From JAQVYV01 sp964507305 (GTDB lineage Bacteria > Bacillota > Clostridia > Saccharofermentanales > UBA5734): DNA of 35,325 nt. Shown one piece after another: positions 6,273-14,091 of this stretch (position 1 is the first letter of the stretch; each line of letters opens with the position of its first letter). Where the stretch lies: the NCBI GenBank assembly GCA_964507305.1, contig CAZDPQ010000013.1:1-35325 (forward strand), given 5' to 3'. Made by a program: the position numbers and the translations under genes. Below the pieces are notes generated by a model. The model was not told where the DNA came from. It saw only the letters and a list, made by a program, of their open reading frames with translations, and searched no databases.

Positions 6273-9055
6273 GACCTTCCGATCTCCGTTACGCATTCCG
6301 GGTCGAACAGGCCGAGCGTGGAGCGGCGGCAGGTGAACAGGATGATCTGGCAATGGTTCGCGTCCGCGTATTCGCGGAGGAATGCGGCGGCGTGGCCCAT
6401 GCGTTCGTCGTCATATTGCAGGAAGGAATCGTCCAGGAACAACGGGAGGCCGCCGGACTTTTCGGAGAAGAAGCCGGCGATCGCGAGGCGGAGGGCGAAA
6501 TAGACCTGGTCGATCGTGCCGCCGCTCAGGTAGGCGGAATCTTTCGTCGTATTCATCTCCGGTTCACGCACGCTGATCGACAGGTCCCTGCCGACGATCA
6601 GCTCGTTGTAGCGCCCGCCCGTGATGCGGCTGAAAATGCCGGAGGTCTTCCGGTTGACGATCGGCCCGAAGGACTGCTGCATGTCTTCGAATGCTTCGGC
6701 GAGGCATTGGAGGGCGGTTTTCAGCGCGTCGCGCCGGGCGGCGTAGAAAGCCCGCTCGGAGCGGTTGGCCTCGAGCGCTTCCTCGATCTCCGGCAATTCC
6801 CGCGAACCGGCAAAGGCCGTTGCCATCTCGGTCCGGATCCGCACCATTTCGCTGTCGGCTGCCGCGATCGCGTCCCGCAGCCCGGCGAGCTCCGCCTCGA
6901 TGCGGCCGGGTTCCCCCGTCTCCGCCGGTACCGGCGCCTGCCCGTCCGCCGGCCCGTCCGCTTCCTCCCGCCCGCCGGACGAGGGTCCGCAGGACCGCAG
7001 CAGCTCGTCATGCCGGGCCCGGATCTCGGTGAGCGGCCTTCCGTTCATTTCGAAACGCAATTCACGGTTTTTATCGGCTTGAAGGTTTCGCAGCGACTGC
7101 ACCCGGCGAAAGGCTTCGGCAAGTTCTTCGTGCCTTGAGAGCGCCTGTTCCGTCGTCAGACCGGTAAAAAATACGGGATGATCACCGCCGAGCTCCCGGC
7201 GCTTCCGCTCGCATTCGAGGATCATCACGGACAGCTCCTCCTCTTTCTGCGCAAGCATCCCGCCGAGCATCATCTTCTTCTGCTCCAGATTCTGCCGTAC
7301 CAGCCGGATCTCCCGGATCCCGACCAGGTCGGAAACGCCGATCGTATCGCACGATCCGTCAAACTCGCGTGTCCGCAAGGCAAGCGTTTCCGCGTCGGCC
7401 TGCCGGACCGCGTCGATGCCGGACAGCTCGTTCCGGAGCGTGCTGATGATCTGTTCGGGATCTTCCGCCGATCCGCCGTGAACGCCGGGAGATCCAGGCG
7501 TATCGATCTGCTGCTCGAGGTCAAGGATATCCCTGTCGTTCATCTCCAGCCGGAGTTCCAGATCCGCGGCACGCCGCCGCGCCTCGGCGGGCGGCAGAGC
7601 TTTCCTTCTCCCCTTGCTTCCCCCGGCGCCGATCCCGCGGCTTCCGGAGCGCGTACCGCGTCCCGCGGCGGCAAATCCGGCCGCCGCCAGCGCGGCGCTC
7701 AGCGCGAGGCCGGCGAATGCCGGCGGATACAGGGCGGCCCCGAGGACGGCGGAAAGGATGGCGACCGATGCTGCAAGGATGTAAAGGATCATGGTCAAAG
7801 GACTCAGGCCGGACCGTGCGGCGGCATCGGCCGTGACCTGCGCGAGCTCGCACTCCCATGCGGCTTTCCGCCCGGTCAATTCATCACGCTTCTGGAGGAG
7901 CCGCCTGCGGGCCTCCAGCCTGTCGGACGCCGCCCGCAGTTCGGTTTCCTTGCGTTCCCGGATCACAGAAGCCTTATCGATCCGCTCGCGGAGATCGTCG
8001 ATCTCCGCAGCCAGCGCCTCGGCCCGGCCGGTCTCCCCGGACGGCGGACACGCTGCCTCTTCGGCAGCGCATTCTGCCAGCTGAAGTTGGATCTGCCCGA
8101 TGTTCTCCCGCTGCTGCCCGATCCGCGATTCGCAGCGCGTCAGCTCCCGGAGGATCCGGCTGCTTTCTTCGAGGAATGCAAGATCCGCTTCAAAATCGCC
8201 GTCGGCGATCGTTTTCCGTACATCATCACATTCTTTCTCCAGCGCGTCGATCCCGCTTTTACGCCGCAGGATGCTCTCGAGGGACGTGATCTCCGCAAGA
8301 TCCCGGAGACGCGCCCATCGCTGCTCAAGGATCGCAGCCGAGGACTCCAGCGTGCCTTTCCGCTCCAGGCAGGTATCGTACGCCTGCTGCATGGCCGCTT
8401 TCCGGCTCTCGGTGCGGATCGCCTCGTCTCTCGCGTCCTCGAGCGCAGACCGGGCGGATTCGAGCCGGTCCAGCAGGCCGATCCGTCCGCTGCGCGACAC
8501 GATCGTCTCGAGCGCGGTTTTCAGCCTCGCTTCGACTTCCGTGAACGACTCCGTCTCATCGCCGGTGGAAACCAGGTTCTGCAGCCTGCCGATGATCTCC
8601 CCTTTGCGGGAATCGCCCGGATCGATCGCAGTCCCGGCCTGTCCGATGAAAACGCTCTTGTCAAACGACTCTTCGCCCATGCCGAAAAACATGCGGCCGA
8701 TCTCCTTCCGGTCGGCGAGCGGCTCCTCGGCGCCGGACGCAAGATTCACAAGCAGGATCTTGTCTGTCCTGGACGACGCGGAAAAGGTCCTCTCGAGACG
8801 GTAGGGCTTTCCGCCGTGTGTGAACTCGATGGCTCCGCCCATGGCCGAGCCATCCCAGGGCCGGTATTTTTTCCTCGGGTTTTTAACGATATCATTGCCG
8901 GTGGCCGCGCCGTAGAACATCATGCGCACGAACGCCATGAGCGTTGATTTGCCCTGCTCATTCGGCCCATAGATCACATTCAGGCCTTCCCGCAGGGGCA
9001 GGTTGAATTGGTTGAGCCTGCCGAAGCTAAGGATGGAGATCTTCGTCAGGAGCAT
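6269..9055 (-). CDS. yhaN: YhaN-like AAA/ABC-type ATPase (SbcC/Rad50-related) with internal membrane segments
   Basis: A 928-residue SMC/Rad50-like ATPase. Walker A GPNEQGKST lies at residues 30-38. Long coiled coils follow on both sides of a strongly hydrophobic stretch near residues 415-465 that could form two membrane segments. The ABC signature YLSGG lies near 840 and Walker B LPLFLDDS near 870. This layout, with hydrophobic segments mid-protein, matches Bacillus YhaN rather than soluble SbcC. Its start lies 29 bases inside the upstream YhaO-like gene, and GAGGTG precedes the ATG. The two products probably form an Mre11/Rad50-like complex acting on DNA ends. The stop overlaps the start of the sialidase-like gene. 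The exact DNA substrate is unknown. Confidence 0.88.
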   Translation of the reverse strand: MLLTKISILSFGRLNQFNLPLREGLNVIYGPNEQGKSTLMAFVRMMFYGAATGNDIVKNPRKKYRPWDGSAMGGAIEFTHGGKPYRLERTFSASSRTDKILLVNLASGAEEPLADRKEIGRMFFGMGEESFDKSVFIGQAGTAIDPGDSRKGEIIGRLQNLVSTGDETESFTEVEARLKTALETIVSRSGRIGLLDRLESARSALEDARDEAIRTESRKAAMQQAYDTCLERKGTLESSAAILEQRWARLRDLAEITSLESILRRKSGIDALEKECDDVRKTIADGDFEADLAFLEESSRILRELTRCESRIGQQRENIGQIQLQLAECAAEEAACPPSGETGRAEALAAEIDDLRERIDKASVIRERKETELRAASDRLEARRRLLQKRDELTGRKAAWECELAQVTADAAARSGLSPLTMILYILAASVAILSAVLGAALYPPAFAGLALSAALAAAGFAAAGRGTRSGSRGIGAGGSKGRRKALPPAEARRRAADLELRLEMNDRDILDLEQQIDTPGSPGVHGGSAEDPEQIISTLRNELSGIDAVRQADAETLALRTREFDGSCDTIGVSDLVGIREIRLVRQNLEQKKMMLGGMLAQKEEELSVMILECERKRRELGGDHPVFFTGLTTEQALSRHEELAEAFRRVQSLRNLQADKNRELRFEMNGRPLTEIRARHDELLRSCGPSSGGREEADGPADGQAPVPAETGEPGRIEAELAGLRDAIAAADSEMVRIRTEMATAFAGSRELPEIEEALEANRSERAFYAARRDALKTALQCLAEAFEDMQQSFGPIVNRKTSGIFSRITGGRYNELIVGRDLSISVREPEMNTTKDSAYLSGGTIDQVYFALRLAIAGFFSEKSGGLPLFLDDSFLQYDDERMGHAAAFLREYADANHCQIILFTCRRSTLGLFDPECVTEIGRS

Positions 9056-10193
9056 CGATCTTCACCTCGCCTTCAAAAGCGTTCAGCCCGTACCGCAGGG
9101 CCCGGTCATACAGGTCCGCCGTTTCGGGGTCCGCGTCCGCGCTCCGCTTCGCAAGCATCCTGCGCACGAACAGGCCTTTCAGCGATTCCGCAGACGCGAT
9201 CGACTCATAATCTTCCGCGACCCCGGTCCTGTCCTCGACCTGTACGTAGAACAGTTCATCCGACAGCTTCGCGGCGATGCCTGCCGTGTCGATGGCGGCC
9301 GCGCGCGGCAGCCGGCCGGTCAGGACGATCCGCAGGAGGTCCGCGCCGTACGATGCGGGGCGGCGCCGGCGGATCTCGGCGAGGATCGTCTCCGCGAGCG
9401 CGGTATTGGAGGTGAAATCGCCGACCGGGAGGATCTCTTCCGTGTATTCGCGGGCGCAGATCCGCTCGAAACGCAGCCGGTGGGTCCCGTGCCCGACCGT
9501 GCCCGCATAGACGCCGAGCGCGCCGGTCTCGTCGAAGCCTCTCCCGTCCGGGCATCCGGCGTATGCGTGCCATGTCCTGCCGATCCTGGCAACAGGCGAT
9601 CGCCTGTGCACATGGCCGAGGGCCAGATAATCCAGGCCGGAGCCGGCGATGAAGCTCTGCGGGATGGGATTGTACGGACTTTGCGGAGCGGAGGAAGCCA
9701 GATCGCCGTGCATAACGCCGAGATGGATCAGGCTGTCGTCCCGCACGGGATCCGCGGTTTCCCACAGCCCGGAGGCAAAAGCGCCCGTGAAGCCGCACCC
9801 CCACAGGCAGACCCCTTTGTCCCGGAAGGTCACCGACGAAAGGGGACCGTTGAAAATCACGGCGTTGGATGGCCAGGGCTTGAGATGATAGCATGAATCG
9901 ACGCTGTACGGATCGTGGTTGCCCGGCGCGATCGCCACGACGGTGTCCGGGATGGACGCGATCAGGCCGGTCACTTCGCCGGCAATCGCGTCGCTGATAT
10001 GGATCCGGTCAAACAGATCGCCCGCGATCAGGAGAAAATCGGCTTTTTCGCTTCCGCACAGGCCGATGATCTTCTCGAACGAACGGAAGATCTCCTGCTG
10101 CCGGACGACACCCCGGCCGTCCGGCAGGCGGATGTCGGATCCGAGATGCAGGTCGGCGCAGTGGATGATCCTGACTTCCTCCGCCCGGCTCAT
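9027..10193 (-). CDS. yhaO: YhaO/SbcD-family DNA repair exonuclease (metallophosphoesterase)
   Basis: A 388-residue calcineurin-like nuclease. Metal-binding motifs are D14-x-H16 (CADLHLG), GDLFD at 58-62, GNHD at 91-94, then MHGD and GHVH further on, so the Mre11-type active site is complete. It would be the nuclease partner of the ATPase encoded next, whose start lies inside this gene. The start is the ATG at 10193, overlapping the stop of the exonuclease III gene (ATGA); GGAG lies about 11 bases upstream. A longer reading frame upstream is rejected because it lies wholly within the neighbour. Family and pairing with the ATPase are well supported; the in vivo substrate is inferred to be damaged or broken DNA. 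Confidence 0.9.
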   Translation of the reverse strand: MSRAEEVRIIHCADLHLGSDIRLPDGRGVVRQQEIFRSFEKIIGLCGSEKADFLLIAGDLFDRIHISDAIAGEVTGLIASIPDTVVAIAPGNHDPYSVDSCYHLKPWPSNAVIFNGPLSSVTFRDKGVCLWGCGFTGAFASGLWETADPVRDDSLIHLGVMHGDLASSAPQSPYNPIPQSFIAGSGLDYLALGHVHRRSPVARIGRTWHAYAGCPDGRGFDETGALGVYAGTVGHGTHRLRFERICAREYTEEILPVGDFTSNTALAETILAEIRRRRPASYGADLLRIVLTGRLPRAAAIDTAGIAAKLSDELFYVQVEDRTGVAEDYESIASAESLKGLFVRRMLAKRSADADPETADLYDRALRYGLNAFEGEVKIDAPDEDLHP

Positions 10194-10942
10194 GTAAGGA
10201 AGAGCTCCACGGGGCAATGGTCGCTGCCCGGGACATCGGAGCGGATCACGCAGTCCGTGATCCGCTCCGCCAGGCGGTCTGAAACAAGGAAATAATCGAT
10301 GCGCCAGCCGAGATTTTTTTCCCTCGACCTGAACATATAGGACCACCAGGTATACGCGCCCTTCCGGTCCGGATAGAGCCTGCGGTAGGCATCCGTAAAA
10401 CCCGAAGAGAGCAGCTCGGTCATCTTGCGGCGCTCCTCGTCCGTGAATCCGGCGTTTCCGCGGTTCGAGCGCGGGTCGGCGATATCGATCTCCTCATGGG
10501 CCACATTCAGGTCTCCGCACAGGATGACGGGCTTGCGCGCGTCGAGCCCGGTCAGGTAGCGCCGGAACGCATCCTCCCACTCCATGCGGTAGCCGAGCCG
10601 CGCAAGCGCCTCCCGGCTGTTGGGGGTGTAGCAGTTCACCAGGTAGAAATCCCCCGTGTCGAGCGTGATCACACGCCCTTCGCCGTCATGCGCCGTCTCC
10701 GCGATGCCGCATGCCGCACTCTCCGGCGGCTGCTTCACGAAGACCGCCGTCCCGGAATAGCCTTTGCGTTCCGCGCTGTTCCAGAAGGACAGATACCCGT
10801 CGAATGCGATGTCCGCCTGTCCCTCCTGCATTTTCGTCTCCTGAACGCAGAAAATATCGGCGCCGGACTGCGCGACAACGTCGCCGAACCCTTTCTTCAG
10901 CGCCGCGCGGATGCCGTTGACATTCCAGGTCACGATCTTCAT
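10190..10942 (-). CDS. xth: exodeoxyribonuclease III / AP endonuclease
   Basis: A 250-residue exonuclease III, the length typical of ExoA/XthA. It starts MKIVTWNVNGIR (N7), has the metal-binding glutamate in QETK (E35), then GDLNVAHEEIDIADP, GWRIDYFLVS and the terminal SDHCPV with the catalytic Asp-His pair. It cleaves the DNA backbone at abasic sites in base excision repair. The start at 10942 gives the canonical N-terminus; the frame upstream has no family match. GGG of the likely ribosome site lies in the loop of a small hairpin (GGAGAA/TTCTCC, 10943-10959), which may weaken initiation. It is followed, with a four-base overlap, by the YhaO-like nuclease, forming a DNA-repair group. Confidence 0.95.
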   Translation of the reverse strand: MKIVTWNVNGIRAALKKGFGDVVAQSGADIFCVQETKMQEGQADIAFDGYLSFWNSAERKGYSGTAVFVKQPPESAACGIAETAHDGEGRVITLDTGDFYLVNCYTPNSREALARLGYRMEWEDAFRRYLTGLDARKPVILCGDLNVAHEEIDIADPRSNRGNAGFTDEERRKMTELLSSGFTDAYRRLYPDRKGAYTWWSYMFRSREKNLGWRIDYFLVSDRLAERITDCVIRSDVPGSDHCPVELFLT

Positions 10943-10997
10943 GGAGAAGCCCTTTCTCCGGGTTCCGCCGCTGACCGGCGCCCCGGCAGGCCTGCCG
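10943..10997. repeat. inverted repeats between htpG and xth
   Basis: Directly after the htpG stop lies the perfect 14-base palindrome CGGCAGGCCTGCCG (10984-10997). Close to the xth start lies a GGAGAA/TTCTCC hairpin. Neither is followed by a T-run, so these are more likely intercistronic processing or translation signals than terminators. Confidence 0.4.
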
Positions 10998-13004
10998 TCA
11001 GATGCCGCTCTCCGCAAGCTCCGCGACGATCCCGGTGCTTTGCTTCAGGAATTCGGCCATGCCCGCCGCGTCGAGCGAGCCATGGCTGAGCCGGGCCAGA
11101 TTGTAGATCTGCCTGGCAAGGGCGCCGGCCTTTTCCTCTTTCCCCGGGATCTCCTGCAGCGCGCTCAGCCGCCCGGTGACCGGGCTGTCAGAGTTCACCA
11201 CGAGGATCTGCCGGACAGGGAAGAGCGTCGCGTAATCCATATCGGCCTTGCTGCCGAGCTGCTTCATGTAAAGCTTCTGCATTTCCTGCATCCTGCGCGA
11301 CTCCTCGGTCTCCGTCAGGACGGCGGCCAGCGCATTCTCACCGAGCGGCTTCACCTGCACCTCGAGCTTGTCATCCCCCGCCGCCGCGCGGAAAAGCTTC
11401 TCGAACGATTCGCGGCGCTCGGCCGGTGCTTCGTCGCCCTCGATCTCGGAATCGACGCGGACAAACTTCACCTTGCGGTCCTTGTATTCGAGGAACGAAA
11501 TGAAATTCGGATCCAGCTCATGGTCCAGGATCACGACAGTGCGGCCCTTGGCTTTCGCCATCTCCACATAGGCGACCTGCTTCTTCTCGTCGTTCGTATA
11601 ATAGATTTTCTCGCCCAGGTCCTTGAGCGCGGCCATCGGGCCGTCGACCGTCCGGGCGATCAGGATGTCCTTGACCTTGTCGTAGAACTTCTCCTCGCGC
11701 ATGCATCCGTACTTGACGAATACGCCGATGTCGCTCCAGTATTTATCAAAGTCGCTGCGCGATTCCTCGAAAAGGCCCGTCAGCTTGTCCGCCACTTTCT
11801 TGATGATGTGGGCGGAAAGCTTCTGGACATAGCCGTCATTCTGCAGGAAGCTCCTGGATACATTCAGAGGCAGGTCCGGGCAGTCGATGCAGCCCTTCAG
11901 CAGAAACAGGAAATCCGGGATGACTTCCTTGATATTGTCTGCCACGAACACCTGGTTGTAAAACAGCTTGATGCGGCCGTCCAGGGATTCGTAAGTATTG
12001 TCGGTCTGCGGGAAATAAAGGATGCCCTTCAGATTGAACGGGTAATCCATGTTGAGGTGGATCCAGAACAGCGGCTCGCGGTAGTCCGCAAACGCCTTGT
12101 AGTAGAATTGCCTGTACTCATCGTCCGTGCAATCCTTGGGGTTCTTAAGCCAGAGCGGGTGCGTGTCGTTGATGGGCCGCGGCTCGCCTTCGTCAAACGC
12201 GGAGCCGTCGTCGAGGTCCTCCCCGCCATCTTCGTCCGAAGCGGCGTCCGGTCCGCCCTCATCGCCCGTTTTCCCTGCGTCCTCCGCTTTCTTCGCCTCT
12301 TTCTCCTCTTTCTTCTTCGCTTTTTCTTCAGCCCGCTTCCTGCGGTCCTCCGCCTTTTCCGCCTCCTCCTCCGCATCCGTGAAATAGATCGGATACGGCA
12401 TGAACGAGCAGTATTTGCGCAGGATCTCGCGGCACTTGTCCGCGGTCAGGAATTCCGAAGCCTCCTCGGAAAGGGAGATCGTGATCATCGTGCCGCGTGT
12501 GCTCCGGTCCGAACCGCCCATCTCATAGGTCATGCCGTCCTCGCTCTCCCAGGAAGCCGCCTCGCTCCCCTCCGCGAACGAAAGCGTGTCGATCCGGACC
12601 TTATCGGCCACCATGAACGACGAATAGAACCCGAGCCCGAAATGCCCGATGATCCCCGCGGCGTCGGCGGTCTTGTCCTTGTACTTTTCGACAAAATCCA
12701 TCGCGCCGGAAAAAGCGATCTGGTTGATGTATTTGCGGATCTCCTCGTAGGTCATGCCGATGCCGTTGTCCTCGATCGACAGCAGCCGGGCCTCGCGGTC
12801 GAGTCCGATCCGGATGGCGTAGGATTCGCCCTCCGCGAGCTTCGCCTCGCCGAAATCCTCCAGCTTCTTCATCTTGGAGATCGCGTCGGCCGCATTGGAT
12901 ACCAATTCGCGCAGGAAAATATCCCTGTCCGAATACAGCCATTTGCGGATGATCGGAAAAATGTTTTCGGTGTTTACCGATACGCTGCCCTTCTCGTGTG
13001 CCAT
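10998..13004 (-). CDS. htpG: molecular chaperone HtpG (Hsp90) with a long charged linker
   Basis: A 668-residue Hsp90, clearly longer than the usual bacterial length of about 625. The N-terminal GHKL ATPase has E33, N37, D40 (ELVSNAADAIS) and the GHFGLGFYS lid segment. The middle domain resumes with DTHPLWLKNP and the C-terminal dimerisation domain follows. The extra length lies at about residues 210-275, a Lys/Glu-rich run followed by an Asp/Glu/Gly-rich run. This sits between N-terminal and middle domains, exactly where eukaryotic Hsp90 has its charged linker. The start at 13004 (MAHEKG) has GGAGGG about 10 bases upstream; an ATG three codons earlier is too close to that site. It may be read from the aminotransferase promoter 75 bases upstream. 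Confidence 0.96.
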   Translation of the reverse strand: MAHEKGSVSVNTENIFPIIRKWLYSDRDIFLRELVSNAADAISKMKKLEDFGEAKLAEGESYAIRIGLDREARLLSIEDNGIGMTYEEIRKYINQIAFSGAMDFVEKYKDKTADAAGIIGHFGLGFYSSFMVADKVRIDTLSFAEGSEAASWESEDGMTYEMGGSDRSTRGTMITISLSEEASEFLTADKCREILRKYCSFMPYPIYFTDAEEEAEKAEDRRKRAEEKAKKKEEKEAKKAEDAGKTGDEGGPDAASDEDGGEDLDDGSAFDEGEPRPINDTHPLWLKNPKDCTDDEYRQFYYKAFADYREPLFWIHLNMDYPFNLKGILYFPQTDNTYESLDGRIKLFYNQVFVADNIKEVIPDFLFLLKGCIDCPDLPLNVSRSFLQNDGYVQKLSAHIIKKVADKLTGLFEESRSDFDKYWSDIGVFVKYGCMREEKFYDKVKDILIARTVDGPMAALKDLGEKIYYTNDEKKQVAYVEMAKAKGRTVVILDHELDPNFISFLEYKDRKVKFVRVDSEIEGDEAPAERRESFEKLFRAAAGDDKLEVQVKPLGENALAAVLTETEESRRMQEMQKLYMKQLGSKADMDYATLFPVRQILVVNSDSPVTGRLSALQEIPGKEEKAGALARQIYNLARLSHGSLDAAGMAEFLKQSTGIVAELAESGI

Positions 13005-13079
13005 TGTAACCATTCCCTCCTGTATATATAATCTGTAAAATAATGCTAAACGTCCCGATGCCCACGGCACACGCCGCAG

Positions 13080-13940
13080 TCAGCGCCCGCCCCCGTGCTC
13101 CGCGATGTACCGTCCGACGATCTCCGCATACGCCTCCCGGATCCGGGCGATCGACGGGCTGCCGGGTGAATCCAGCACCGTGCCCTCGATCGAAGCCGCC
13201 GGCAGCACGCCGATCGAGGTGCCGGACAGGAAAACCTCGCGGTATACGGTGCCGATCCCGTCGATCGTCGCATAATCCATGACGGGCTCAAGCCCGGCGG
13301 CTCTCACCGCCTGCAGCACGTACTTTCTCGTGACGCCCTTGAGGACCGCCTCGTCCGGAGCCGTCACGGCCCGTCCGTCCGCGATGAAAAAGGCGTTGGA
13401 CCGGCTGCCCTCGAGGATCCGTCCGTCGCCGGAATAAAGCAGCGTCTCGAAATACGGTCCGAGCGGGCCTTCCGACGCGAGCTTGTCCGCGACAGCCCTG
13501 CGGTAAGCGGCCACGACGGCCTTGACATTCGGCTGCTGCCGGTCCCCGCGGAGCAGACCCAGCCGCACGCCCGACTCGTAGACCTCCGGCTCCGGATAAT
13601 AGAACGCCGAAGCGAAAACGACCGACAGTCCGCGGGTCATGACGATTTTGACATTCCCGTCCGAAATTCCGGCTCCGCCTATCAGGGCGCGCATGTCCGC
13701 GAGGAGCGCGTCGCGCCCGGCCGGCGTGAGATCGGCGTGTCCCCGGACGGAATCGGCCAGCCGCTCGAGGTGGTCCTCCGCAAACAGCGGGATGCCGCCG
13801 ACGCACCGGATGACCTCATAAAAATAAGAGCCGTCCGGACGGTCCCGCAGCGAAGCCTCCAGCGGCGCGGTCAGGACTTCGTACCGGTGATCCACCACGA
13901 CGCTCCGCCCGATGTTGCCGTCCAGGATATTGTAAGCCAT
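13080..13940 (-). CDS. aminotransferase class IV (branched-chain/D-amino acid aminotransferase or aminodeoxychorismate lyase type)
   Basis: A 286-residue PLP enzyme of fold type IV. K140 in NVKAVVAAYRRA is the likely PLP lysine. E178 lies in the family motif LEGSRSN, and a late TSIGVLPA loop contributes to cofactor and substrate binding. The members IlvE, Dat and PabC share these motifs and cannot be separated here. A free-standing gene next to argG and htpG gives no pathway clue. The ATG at 13940 has GGGGAAGG six bases upstream; an in-frame TTG ten codons earlier is less likely. It is divergent from argG, and the -35 elements of the two promoters overlap. Confidence 0.85.
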   Translation of the reverse strand: MAYNILDGNIGRSVVVDHRYEVLTAPLEASLRDRPDGSYFYEVIRCVGGIPLFAEDHLERLADSVRGHADLTPAGRDALLADMRALIGGAGISDGNVKIVMTRGLSVVFASAFYYPEPEVYESGVRLGLLRGDRQQPNVKAVVAAYRRAVADKLASEGPLGPYFETLLYSGDGRILEGSRSNAFFIADGRAVTAPDEAVLKGVTRKYVLQAVRAAGLEPVMDYATIDGIGTVYREVFLSGTSIGVLPAASIEGTVLDSPGSPSIARIREAYAEIVGRYIAEHGGGR

Positions 13941-13980
13941 TCTGCCTTCCCCTGCACCCTTCCAATTCAATCAATTTGTT

Positions 13981-14009
13981 ATTATAACACAACAGGTTTT
14001 CTTTGACAT
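13981..14009 (-). promoter_or_regulatory. extended -10 promoter of the aminotransferase (and possibly htpG) run
   Basis: On the minus strand TGT-TATAAT (hexamer 13981-13986) is a consensus extended -10. ATGTCA (14004-14009) lies 17 bases upstream as a weak -35. It overlaps the -35 of the divergent argG promoter, so the two may compete for polymerase. Confidence 0.6.
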
Positions 14010-14031
14010 CAGGGAGAGGCGGTGTTATACT
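14003..14031 (+). promoter_or_regulatory. argG promoter
   Basis: TTGACA (14003-14008), a 17-base spacer and TATACT (14026-14031) form a near-consensus promoter, with the same hexamers and spacing as the DeoR-regulator promoter at 4096. ArgR-like boxes follow within three bases of the -10. Confidence 0.75.
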
Positions 14032-14033
14032 TT

Positions 14034-14071
14034 TATGCATAAATCATGTAAAGTATGCATATTTTTGCATA
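14034..14071 (+). promoter_or_regulatory. tandem ArgR-like operator (ARG boxes)
   Basis: The right box, TATGCATATTTTTGCATA (14054-14071), is an 18-base imperfect palindrome fitting the ARG-box pattern (TnTGnAT, A/T core, ATnCAnA) at most positions. The left box (14034-14051) keeps the left half TATGCAT and has a degenerate right half. The two are two bases apart, close to the spacing of tandem ARG boxes. They lie between the -10 and the ribosome site, where a bound arginine repressor would block argG transcription. Binding is inferred. Confidence 0.65.
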
Positions 14072-14091
14072 AATCAGGAGGAGGTCTTCCG

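Noticed and set aside
14035..14091. ATG at 14035 as argG start, giving 19 more residues
   Set aside because: It lies inside the ArgR-like operator and upstream of the perfect AGGAGGAGG site. The extension does not resemble the argininosuccinate synthase N-terminus.
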